DNA of 10,015 nucleotides. Source: SIG440 sp045579055 (GTDB taxonomy: Bacteria; Bacillota; Clostridia; Monoglobales; Monoglobaceae). Location of the stretch: NCBI GenBank assembly GCA_045579055.1, contig JAZNLK010000159.1, forward strand, positions 1 to 10,015. Direction: 5' to 3'. Shown here in pieces: positions 1 to 6,435 of this stretch. The position numbers and the translations under genes are program-made. The notes beneath the pieces were generated by a model that did not search any database, was not told the origin of the DNA, and saw nothing but the letters and a program-made list of their open reading frames with translations. Each line of letters opens with the position of its first letter. Position 1 is the first letter of the stretch.

Positions 1-27
1 ATTAAAAGAAGTCTTAACTTCTCCGCC

Positions 28-68
28 ACTAAAAAGACAAGTAATTTTGCTTGTCTTTTTAGTTTTCT
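28..68 (+). terminator. Intrinsic terminator of an upstream gene outside the window
   Basis: A perfect 14-bp inverted repeat (ACTAAAAAGACAAG at 28-41 with CTTGTCTTTTTAGT at 50-63) closes an 8-base loop and is followed by a T-rich run. A smaller perfect hairpin, AGAAGT/ACTTCT around CTTA, lies just before it at 7-22. The stem is A/T-rich and symmetric, so some termination in the other direction is possible. It probably ends a transcript coming from the left of the window and separates it from the pssA promoter. Confidence 0.75.
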
Positions 69-112
69 CTTATATATTGAATAAAAATTTATGTTTTCTT
101 CGATATTTACTC

Positions 113-141
113 TTGCATATTTTGTCATTTCATGCTATAAT
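113..141 (+). promoter_or_regulatory. Sigma-A-type promoter of pssA-psd
   Basis: A perfect -10 box TATAAT (136-141) is preceded by an extended -10 TG (133-134). A weak -35 TTGCAT (113-118) sits 17 bases upstream. Transcription would start near 148, giving a leader of about 70 bases before the pssA ATG. The leader holds only a weak hairpin (176-198). The promoter lies downstream of the hairpin at 28-63, which argues against any protein start upstream of it. Confidence 0.7.
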
Positions 142-217
142 AGTGAATGCTTTGTGCAGACAAAGTTCAAAACACAAGCAACTTCCCCGAAAGTGCTTAA
201 AAAGCGAGGAAAAGAAA

Positions 218-865
218 ATGAAAAAATTCATAGGATGTTACAATCGATCGGTTATCCTGACATATATGAGTGTTGTCGCTGCAGTAATAGGTACATGGCA
301 CGTTTTTGAAATGACTGCTTTTTCGCAACTTCCCATTGTTATGGCATGCTTGGTTATTGCAGGCGTATGCGATATGTTTGACGGCAAAGTTGCAAGAAGA
401 TGCAAAAGAACCGAAACAGAAAAGCAATTCGGTATTCAGCTCGACTCTTTGGCTGATACTGTTTCTTTTGTTGCTTTTCCTATTATAATTCTCATACGAA
501 TTTACAATACCGGTGATTTGTATTTTTACATTCATCCGACAGTTGGTTTGATTTTGCTCCACATAATATCCATTGCATACATATTGACCGGAGTTACACG
601 ACTTGCTTGGTTCAATATAACAACAACCGGAAAAACCACATATTACAGCGGCTTGCCCGTTACATCTGTTGCGGCAATCATCCCCGTTGCATATTTGCTT
701 TTCAGCTACCTCCCCTGCTTTGTTGAAGCTATGATGCTTCTTTATGCTGTTATTGCGGTTTTGTTTGTATTAAACTTCAAACTGAAAAAACCATCAGGTA
801 TTGTTTTTATATTTTTCTCAATTGCTGCCACGATACTCATTACTCTTCTCTTTGTTAAAGGATAA
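218..865 (+). CDS. pssA: CDP-diacylglycerol--serine O-phosphatidyltransferase (phosphatidylserine synthase)
   Basis: This 215-residue integral membrane enzyme would join CDP-diacylglycerol and L-serine to give phosphatidylserine and CMP, the first committed step to phosphatidylethanolamine. The CDP-alcohol phosphatidyltransferase signature is complete: D52, D55-G56, A59-R60, then G72, D76 and D80. The AR-to-G spacer is 11 residues, longer than the usual 8-9; from memory a longer spacer is common in clostridial PssA. TRLAWFN (127-133) and YSGLPVTS (143-150) are further family-typical motifs. Several hydrophobic segments (about 12-28, 38-50, 84-96, 107-125, 150-166, 170-186, 195-213) suggest a multi-span protein. 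The ATG at 218 is chosen because GAGGA (206-210) lies 7 bases upstream. The frame is open further upstream (for example TTG at 47), but that start lies inside a terminator and before the promoter. psd follows after 5 bases. Confidence 0.92.
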   Translation: MKKFIGCYNRSVILTYMSVVAAVIGTWHVFEMTAFSQLPIVMACLVIAGVCDMFDGKVARRCKRTETEKQFGIQLDSLADTVSFVAFPIIILIRIYNTGDLYFYIHPTVGLILLHIISIAYILTGVTRLAWFNITTTGKTTYYSGLPVTSVAAIIPVAYLLFSYLPCFVEAMMLLYAVIAVLFVLNFKLKKPSGIVFIFFSIAATILITLLFVKG

Positions 866-870
866 ATAAT

Positions 871-1725
871 ATGCAGATTTATGACAGAAAAACACAAAAT
901 TTAATAGAGGAAACCGAACATTCGGAAAAACTCGTTGAATTTTTATATAACAGTATTACCGGACGTGTTATACTCAAAATTTGTCTTGCACGCCCCTGGC
1001 TGAGCAAGCTTGTTGCATTATATCAAAAAAGCAGATTCAGCAAAAGATCAATTGTTCCGTTTATTGAAAAGCATAAGATTGACACCCGGCATTGGGATGT
1101 CAATAGTTTCAAATCATTCAACGAATTCTTTATCCGAAAAAAAGAACTCTCCGTTTCGGACGATGTTTCTACAGTTTCATCAGTTGCCGAATCGAAGCTT
1201 TCAGTATTTAATATTGACGAAAACCTTTGTTTAAACATTAAGAATTCAAAATACACAATTGATGAAATTATCGAAGACAAAGAACTTGCAGAGCAGTTTG
1301 CCAACGGATTGTGTCTTGTTTTCAGGCTCAGTGCCAACAACTACCATCGTTACATTTTTCCCGATAGCGGCAAAATCAAAAAAACATATAAAATCAAAGG
1401 TGCTTTGCACACCGTAAGACCTGTTTCTGCAAAGTATCGTGTTTTTTCGAGAAACAGCCGTGAAGTTTCTGTTCTGGATACTGAGAATTTGGGCGAAATA
1501 ATTCAGATTGAAATTGGTGCAATGCTGGTTGGTAAAATCCGCAACAATAATATTTCTTCCTTTAATAAAGGCGATGAAAAAGGTTTCTTTGAATACGGAG
1601 GTTCAACGGTAGTCCTTTTGTTAAAAGAAAACATCACTCTTGACAGCGATATTCTTGAGCAAACCCAAAGGGGATATGAAGTTAAAGTTGACATCGGCGA
1701 AAAAATCGGTACAGTTTGTTCATAA
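871..1725 (+). CDS. psd: Phosphatidylserine decarboxylase proenzyme
   Basis: The product (284 residues) would decarboxylate phosphatidylserine to phosphatidylethanolamine at the membrane. The self-cleavage motif GGST (243-246) replaces the LGST of the E. coli enzyme. Cleavage between G244 and S245 would turn S245 into the pyruvoyl group and leave a roughly 40-residue alpha chain. Other family landmarks are FNEFFIRK (83-90), RLSANNYHRY (152-161), GALHTVRP (177-184), SRNSREVSVL (193-202) and IEIGAMLVGKI (213-223). Two places look divergent: the usual P-x-D-G/S-K aspartate appears as E107 in VAESK, and the second His of the E. coli-type YHRxH motif is I162, with H159 kept. The start is supported by AAAGGA (857-862), which overlaps the end of pssA. 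Transcription is coupled to pssA and ends at the hairpin at 1732-1766. Activity despite the substitutions is inferred, not shown. Confidence 0.9.
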   Translation: MQIYDRKTQNLIEETEHSEKLVEFLYNSITGRVILKICLARPWLSKLVALYQKSRFSKRSIVPFIEKHKIDTRHWDVNSFKSFNEFFIRKKELSVSDDVSTVSSVAESKLSVFNIDENLCLNIKNSKYTIDEIIEDKELAEQFANGLCLVFRLSANNYHRYIFPDSGKIKKTYKIKGALHTVRPVSAKYRVFSRNSREVSVLDTENLGEIIQIEIGAMLVGKIRNNNISSFNKGDEKGFFEYGGSTVVLLLKENITLDSDILEQTQRGYEVKVDIGEKIGTVCS

Positions 1726-1731
1726 TAATCC

Positions 1732-1778
1732 AAATAAGGTGTATTGTTTTTCAATATATCTTATTTTTTATTTTTTTC
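1732..1778 (+). terminator. Rho-independent terminator after psd
   Basis: The arms at 1732-1746 and 1752-1766 pair over 15 bp, counting two G-U pairs, around a five-T loop. A long T-rich tract follows directly (to 1777). It lies 7 bases after the psd stop and closes the pssA-psd unit, so the next gene needs its own promoter. Confidence 0.85.
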
Positions 1779-1868
1779 ACACTTTTATCACGTCAATTTC
1801 ACATTATTTTCACCTTCCATATCGTATACTAAAAAAAACAGAGAGAAAGTGTAACCTATTGTAATATC

Positions 1869-1897
1869 TTGACGTTTCTAAAATGCTATGATATACT
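1869..1897 (+). promoter_or_regulatory. Sigma-A-type promoter of the Asp-rich repeat protein gene
   Basis: TTGACG (1869-1874) and TATACT (1892-1897) are separated by 17 bases, a near-consensus pair. The start point would be near 1904, leaving a short A-rich leader of about 47 bases. A strong Shine-Dalgarno AGGGAGG (1936-1942) lies 8 bases before the ATG at 1951. The 5' part of this intergenic region (1779-1868) is A/T-rich and shows nothing else I can support. Confidence 0.75.
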
Positions 1898-1950
1898 GAA
1901 AATAATTAAAATTTACATACTAAAAAAACATTATCAGGGAGGATAAAAAA

Positions 1951-3864
1951 ATGTTTGATGATAATGAATTCAACAACGACAACAATGAAGCATTTGACGG
2001 ATTGTTTGATGAAACAGATACAGATGGGGACGGTATAGCAGATTTGTGGACATTGGAACTGGATACTGATGCAGATGGCTACAGCGATATGATTATTTCC
2101 GAATTTGATTTTGACGCAGATGGTTCAATTGATGCAGTCAGCTACGCCTCCGACTATAACGGAGACGGTTATGCGGACGAAAGTTCTATGTATGCTGACA
2201 CAAATGGTGACGGTATTATAGATTATACTTCGTACGAAATTGACTCTGATGCTGACGGTGTTATTGACAGTTATATGTCCACTTACGATTCAGACTATGA
2301 CGGATATGCGGAAACAACCGAATATGGCATTGATTCAGATGGTGACGGTATATTTGAACAAATAATTACCGATACAGACACCGATATGGACGGAATTATC
2401 GACAGCAGCATAACATATACCGATTCAGACGGTGATGGTTATTATGAAGCTGCATCAATATATTCAGATTTAAACGGTGACGGCACTGTTGATGAAGTTG
2501 TTACATATGTAGATGAAAACAGCGATGGAATTTCGGATACTGTCATCACCGAGACAGACACAGATGCAGACGGTCTTCCGGATACTTTTCAATATGCCAG
2601 TGATCTGAACAATGACGGCGTTTTTGAACTGGTTCAAACAGAAACAGACACAAACGCCGACGGTGTTGTTGATTCTGTTACAATCCAGCAGGACATTAAC
2701 AACGACGGTCTCTATGATATGACTGTTACCGAAGAAGATCTTAACTTTGACGGAACAGCCGATTCAACATATGTTGTTCAGGATATTAACGCTGACGGTG
2801 TAAGTGATGTTGAAATGTTTTTGGCTGACACAGATTTTGACGGTAATATAGATTCATCCGGAATTGCCTTTGATTCAAATAATGATGGCATACTTGATAC
2901 CGCAACTGTTTACAGAGACATAAACAACGATGGGATTATTGATGAAGAAACCATTGCAGTTGACACAAACGCTGATGGTTCATTTGACTACTTCCACACA
3001 GCCTCTGATTCAGACTTTGACGGATATTCAGATACTATAACCGAAGAAGCTCTTGTTGATACAGATGGCGACGGTGTTGCCGACTTATATAGTTTAAATA
3101 TTGACACAGACGGCGATGGTGTCTTTGATGAATCATATTCGGAAGAAATCGAGTACGACAGCGAAGATATCTACCCCGATGACGAGTACGAAAGTTATGA
3201 CGAATCAGAATACGATGATGTGATTGTTCCCGATTATGATAATAATGACGATATTTACGTCGACGATGACCCGGATGACAACGGAACTTACATTGCTGAT
3301 CTGGATCATTTCGATCCTTCAGATTCTGATAATGATGACGTATTCGGTGACCCCGGAAAGTCTATGGAAGAATGGGAATGTCAGGGTCAGACAAACAGAT
3401 GTGCACTTTACGCCCAGAAGTTTGTTATCGAGGAATCTCTCGGAATCGAAATTGATATGGAGGAATTTGCTGATATTGCTGAAGCAAACGGTTGGTTTTC
3501 CGAAGAAGGCGGAACTCCCGTAATGTATATGGACGAAATGCTTGATTATTACGGTGTTGAGCACCAAACATATTCCGGCGGAACAATCGAAGACATTCAG
3601 GAATGTCTTGAAAACGGCGGTAATGTCATAGTTGCCGTTGACTCAGGTGAAATCTGGTACGGTGAAAATGATAACATTTACACCCCTGATGACGGTATTG
3701 ACCACGCAATTGAAGTTATCGGTCTTGACTACAGTGATCCCGATAATCCTATGGTTATTATTAACGACTCAGGAACAGAAAGCGGTTGTGGTCTGATGGT
3801 TCCCCTGGATACCTTTATGGATGCTTGGGAAGATGGCGATAACTTTATGATTGAATGTGCATAA
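1951..3864 (+). CDS. Asp-rich putative Ca2+-binding repeat protein with C-terminal C39/papain-like domain
   Basis: The product has 637 residues in four parts. Residues 1-22 are an acidic start with no signal peptide. Residues 23-399 are 25 tandem repeats of consensus D-x-[DN]-x-D-G-x-x-[DE] plus six variable residues, matching the EF-hand or thrombospondin-3 type of Ca2+ loop. Residues 400 to about 470 are a very acidic linker rich in D, E and Y. Residues about 471-637 resemble a papain-fold C39-like peptidase: Q478 and C484 in QGQTNRCALYAQ fit the oxyanion Gln and catalytic Cys, and H585 in IDHAIEVIG and N605/D606 in IINDSG fit the His and Asn/Asp. No membrane segment, LPXTG or other sorting signal is visible, so it is cytoplasmic or exported by a non-Sec route. 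It has its own promoter and a strong ribosome binding site. Repeat and Ca2+-loop calls are direct; peptidase assignment is by motif order only, and the domain could be catalytically inactive or a transglutaminase-like relative. Confidence 0.85.
   Translation: MFDDNEFNNDNNEAFDGLFDETDTDGDGIADLWTLELDTDADGYSDMIISEFDFDADGSIDAVSYASDYNGDGYADESSMYADTNGDGIIDYTSYEIDSDADGVIDSYMSTYDSDYDGYAETTEYGIDSDGDGIFEQIITDTDTDMDGIIDSSITYTDSDGDGYYEAASIYSDLNGDGTVDEVVTYVDENSDGISDTVITETDTDADGLPDTFQYASDLNNDGVFELVQTETDTNADGVVDSVTIQQDINNDGLYDMTVTEEDLNFDGTADSTYVVQDINADGVSDVEMFLADTDFDGNIDSSGIAFDSNNDGILDTATVYRDINNDGIIDEETIAVDTNADGSFDYFHTASDSDFDGYSDTITEEALVDTDGDGVADLYSLNIDTDGDGVFDESYSEEIEYDSEDIYPDDEYESYDESEYDDVIVPDYDNNDDIYVDDDPDDNGTYIADLDHFDPSDSDNDDVFGDPGKSMEEWECQGQTNRCALYAQKFVIEESLGIEIDMEEFADIAEANGWFSEEGGTPVMYMDEMLDYYGVEHQTYSGGTIEDIQECLENGGNVIVAVDSGEIWYGENDNIYTPDDGIDHAIEVIGLDYSDPDNPMVIINDSGTESGCGLMVPLDTFMDAWEDGDNFMIECA
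2017..3147 (+). repeat. 25 tandem 45-bp (15-residue) Ca2+-loop repeats
   Basis: Residues 23-399 of the Asp-rich protein divide into 25 units. D1, D5 and G6 are present in all 25; position 3 is always D or N, and position 9 always D or E. All units are 15 residues except unit 23, which has two extra residues (L-V) before unit 24. The DNA copies are well diverged even where the protein pattern is strict. This points to selection on the coordinating residues rather than recent expansion. The 15-residue period could suit a Ca2+-stacked beta-solenoid; that shape is inference. Confidence 0.92.
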
Positions 3865-3870
3865 AATTCA

Positions 3871-3910
3871 GGAGGTATTAACGCGAAAGGAACTTTCACG
3901 TTAATACTCC
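3871..3910 (+). other. Long hairpin after the Asp-rich protein gene
   Basis: The arms at 3871-3889 and 3893-3910 pair through almost their full length (TATTAACG with CGTTAATA is the core), with one bulged G and one C-A mismatch around a GAA loop. It begins 7 bases after the stop codon at 3862-3864. No T-run follows, so it is not a classic intrinsic terminator. It may protect the 3' end of the upstream mRNA or belong to the structured leader that follows. Confidence 0.7.
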
Positions 3911-3923
3911 GTCGGATTTAATT

Positions 3924-3969
3924 GCCCGTGCGAAATTTTCCGACCTTCAGGTCGGAAACGCACATGGGC
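3924..3969 (+). other. Two-part stem-loop in the intergenic leader
   Basis: An inner perfect 9-bp stem (TTTCCGACC at 3937-3945 with GGTCGGAAA at 3950-3958) has a TTCA loop. It sits on an outer stem of GTGCG/CGCAC and GCCC/GGGC (3924-3932 with 3959-3969), with a 4-base bulge on one side and a 2-base bulge on the other. GTCGGA at 3911-3916 could also pair with TCCGAC at 3939-3944, so an alternative fold exists. No T-run follows. I do not recognise a known RNA family. Confidence 0.7.
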
Positions 3970-3971
3970 GA

Positions 3972-4058
3972 AATAATCTCTTATCATTCCTTGCCCTGCT
4001 GATAGAGATTTTTCATTTATTATTTGTGCCGAAGCAGGGCGGCGGAATGGAGATTATT
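3972..4058 (+). promoter_or_regulatory. Candidate cis-regulatory RNA: pseudoknot-capable element covering a ribosome binding site
   Basis: Long-range pairing joins AATAATCTC (3972-3980), ATTCC (3986-3990) and GCCCTGC (3993-3999) to GAGATTATT (4050-4058), GGAAT (4044-4048) and GCAGGGC (4034-4040). That is 21 bp in three blocks, and it buries the GGAG ribosome binding site (4049-4052) right up to the ATG at 4059. A competing local hairpin pairs 3975-3985 with GATAGAGATT (4001-4010), followed by a T-rich stretch. In that fold the ATTCC and GCCCTGC loop can still pair downstream as an H-type pseudoknot. AATCTC thus chooses between two identical partners, GAGATT at 4005-4010 and at 4050-4055. This looks like a translational switch or attenuator; the ligand or trigger is unknown. 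Confidence 0.5.
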
Positions 4059-4595
4059 ATGAAAGAACTTTTTTCTATAAAAAAATGTGTTAAAGATATT
4101 AAAAACAGTGACTTTGTTCGTCAAAGTTCTATCCCGCTGGAATACGTTGCAGGTACTCCTCTTTTCCGTATTTGTAATTCTCAGCTGTATCTTGTTGTTC
4201 CGTTTTTGAGATACAAAGTAACAGGAAAAGAAGACAAAACTTATGTGTATCCAATCAAATACACAGTTACACTCAGTATTCCCGATAAAAAAATTGTTTC
4301 ATTCGAAGACCTTTCATCAAACCGTATTTTTCGCAAAGTTGATTTCAACAAACCCATTGGTCTTTTCAGACACGAAAGTATCAAACGATACACACAGAAA
4401 CAGTTCATAAAAGAAAAGGATAAATTATTTGCAGCTTATGACAGAATAATTGCAGAACTTATTGAAAATAAGCGTTATCTCAAAGCAGACGGCGAAGAAT
4501 TCAAAACACTTCTCAATATTCTTCTTGAACCTTCGCTCAAGCCTATCTACAAAGCACTCGACAAAGATTTTGCCGAAAAATTCCTTACAGAATAA
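4059..4595 (+). CDS. Hypothetical protein, first gene of the dynamin-pair operon
   Basis: I do not recognise a family for this 178-residue protein. It has no signal peptide and no clear membrane span; the most hydrophobic stretch is QLYLVVPFLRY (about 42-52). The first two thirds look beta-rich (VTGKEDKTYVYPIKYTVTLSI, about 54-74). The last third is helical and charged, with ERIIAELIEN-like amphipathic pattern near 128-137. GGAG (4049-4052) lies 6 bases before the chosen ATG at 4059. In-frame alternatives are ATG at 4047 and GTG at 4026, both less well placed. The start lies at the end of the structured leader, so translation may be controlled by folding. Its stop is 14 bases before the first dynamin-like gene, which suggests a partner or adaptor of the GTPases; this rests on position only. 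Confidence 0.8.
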   Translation: MKELFSIKKCVKDIKNSDFVRQSSIPLEYVAGTPLFRICNSQLYLVVPFLRYKVTGKEDKTYVYPIKYTVTLSIPDKKIVSFEDLSSNRIFRKVDFNKPIGLFRHESIKRYTQKQFIKEKDKLFAAYDRIIAELIENKRYLKADGEEFKTLLNILLEPSLKPIYKALDKDFAEKFLTE

Positions 4596-4609
4596 CACGA
4601 GGTCAAAAA

Positions 4610-6412
4610 ATGGAAAATATAAATACAAATTCAACCCCCAAATCCAAGGCAGGATTCATTCTTGATCCGCAAATTCGTCAAATGCTTCAGGAAACTTCTG
4701 CCATATTAAAAAATGCTGAACTTGAATCTTCGGTTTCAGAAATAAACGACTTACTTTCTGATTTATCTAAAAACAGATTTTCCGTTGCCGTTGTCGGTGA
4801 ATTCAGCCGCGGAAAAAGTTCATTTATAAACAGAATGTTCAACAGGGATTTTCTTCCCGTTGCCAATAGTCCTACGACTGCAATGCTTACAAGAATAAGA
4901 TATAACCCGACAGATTCACTTATTATTACAGATCAGTCCGGCAAAAACAGAAAGGAGCTTCCTCTTTCCGAAGAATCCTGGGACGGTTATGTTGCCGATA
5001 TTGACGGAAACGAACCCGGCGGGGTTGCATTTGTCGGTCTTCCATGTGATTGGCTGAAAAAAGGAATTGAAATTATTGATACTCCCGGAGCAGGCGACCT
5101 TGAAGAAAAACGCACACAAATTATTGGTGATGCTCTGCGTGGAAGTGACGGTGCAATTATCACAATAAGCGCCGAACAGGCTTTGAGTATGAGTGAAAAG
5201 CTTTTTATTGAAGAACGACTGATTACCAAAAAAGTCCCATTTCTTATGCTTATTATAACAAAGCTTGACCGTATCCCCGAAGACCAGAGAGCCGGTATTG
5301 TTGAATATATCAAAACAAAACTTGAAATGTGGAAATACAACATTCCCGTATACGTACCAAATGATGTGAAGATTCCCGGCGACAAAGACTACTCATCAAT
5401 TGTGGGCATGGATAAAGTTACAAATCAGATTGATAAGTGGATTGTTGATCCCATGCGAACAAAACTGACTCTTCAATGGGTTTCTCTAAAAGTCATTTCC
5501 ATCTTGAATTCAGCAATAAATCTTCTTGGTGAAAAGCAGATGCTTGCAAATGCCGGTGATACTGAAAGGAAAGAACTTATTGCAAAGAAAAAGGCTTTGC
5601 TTTCAAAGGCTGAAAATGAGTGGGAAAATCTGAAAATTCAAATGCTTGAACGTTGCAATGCCTGCTGCAACAATTTGAACAAAAAGCTTTCTGATTTAAC
5701 AGCTACACTAACCGAACGTATGCAATATGAGGTTTCAAGATGCAGCAATCCTCAAAAATGGTGGAATCAGGATTTCCCCTACCGTATGAAAATCGAATTG
5801 ACTAACCTGGCAACAGCAATTGAAAACTCAACTTCTGCCAGATTTGCCGAGGACTCACGTTGGTTCAATGCAATGCTTGAAAGAAATTTCCATACCAACA
5901 TATTGATTTCTCATCACTCGGTAATCGACCAGCAGCAGGATTTTTCAAACATCAATACAGAGCCAACACTCGAAATCACGGATTTATCAAAAAGGCGCAC
6001 AGCCACAAGAATCGGAATTTCTGCACTTACTATTGCCGGTTATGCGCTCTGTTGCAGTGTTGGAGCTTTGCCAATTATCGCAACAACCGGTATAAGCACC
6101 GTTGGTAGCATTGCATCCGATAACGTATTTAAGAAAAAGGCTGAAGAACAGGCTGAAACACTTCGTATTGAAATACAAAAACGTGTACCCGAAATTCTTA
6201 AAGAGGCAACAAAAAACAGCGAAAGCAGATTGAAAGGCTTATACGAAAATGTAATCCGCGAGGCAACAAAACAGGAAAAGAAATGGATTGAAACACAAAC
6301 CAAAGCAATTGCCGACTCCTCCTCCGCCTCTGTATCACCTGAAGCAAAGAATTATGATGATATAATTTCATCATTAAAACTTCTTTGCGAAAAATATGAA
6401 AAGTTTAGCTAA
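4610..6412 (+). CDS. Bacterial dynamin-like GTPase, first of a tandem pair
   Basis: The product (600 residues) is a large GTPase expected to bind and reshape membranes. G1 is GEFSRGKS (63-70), G2 threonines are T89/T90 in SPTTAML, G3 is DTPG (157-160) and G4 is TKLD (217-220). The GTPase domain fills about 55-285. A helical stalk follows, rich in K and E (about 305-370). Residues 467-503 form a Gly- and Ala-rich hydrophobic stretch bounded by KRR (461-463) and KKK (508-510), which fits a membrane-inserting paddle or hairpin. A further amphipathic helical region (about 510-565) returns to the neck. GAGG (4599-4602) is 7 bases before ATG. The next gene is a second, different dynamin-like protein 23 bases on. 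Size and motif order match bacterial dynamin-like proteins; the specific role (division, vesicles, membrane repair or phage response) cannot be read from the sequence. Confidence 0.88.
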   Translation: MENINTNSTPKSKAGFILDPQIRQMLQETSAILKNAELESSVSEINDLLSDLSKNRFSVAVVGEFSRGKSSFINRMFNRDFLPVANSPTTAMLTRIRYNPTDSLIITDQSGKNRKELPLSEESWDGYVADIDGNEPGGVAFVGLPCDWLKKGIEIIDTPGAGDLEEKRTQIIGDALRGSDGAIITISAEQALSMSEKLFIEERLITKKVPFLMLIITKLDRIPEDQRAGIVEYIKTKLEMWKYNIPVYVPNDVKIPGDKDYSSIVGMDKVTNQIDKWIVDPMRTKLTLQWVSLKVISILNSAINLLGEKQMLANAGDTERKELIAKKKALLSKAENEWENLKIQMLERCNACCNNLNKKLSDLTATLTERMQYEVSRCSNPQKWWNQDFPYRMKIELTNLATAIENSTSARFAEDSRWFNAMLERNFHTNILISHHSVIDQQQDFSNINTEPTLEITDLSKRRTATRIGISALTIAGYALCCSVGALPIIATTGISTVGSIASDNVFKKKAEEQAETLRIEIQKRVPEILKEATKNSESRLKGLYENVIREATKQEKKWIETQTKAIADSSSASVSPEAKNYDDIISSLKLLCEKYEKFS

Positions 6413-6435
6413 TCGACAACAGGGAGACACTATTC

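Noticed and set aside
1..30. End of a tRNA or other RNA gene (CTTCTCCGCCA resembles an acceptor end)
   Set aside because: No T-arm sequence precedes it, and too little of the left flank is present to support a call.
47..217. N-terminal extension of PssA from a TTG at 47
   Set aside because: This start lies inside a terminator hairpin and upstream of the promoter at 113-141. The ATG at 218 has a good ribosome binding site, and the protein from there has the normal family length.
1825..1830. A second -10 box (TATACT) upstream of the Asp-rich gene
   Set aside because: No acceptable -35 sequence lies 16-18 bases upstream, and the pair at 1869-1897 is much better.
2017..3147. CRISPR array or DNA-level satellite, because of the 45-base period
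   Set aside because: The period is a coding repeat in one open frame. The DNA copies are not identical, and there are no direct repeats with unique spacers.
4018..4023. Promoter for the dynamin operon in the intergenic region (TATTAT)
   Set aside because: The only -35-like sequence (TTGCCC at 3991-3996) is 21 bases away, too far, and lies in the pairing arm of the RNA element.
4987..5385. Antisense open frames within the dynamin and symporter genes (for example 4987-5385 and 8996-9322 on the - strand)
   Set aside because: They are covered by well-supported genes on the + strand, lack ribosome binding sites and show no recognisable family.
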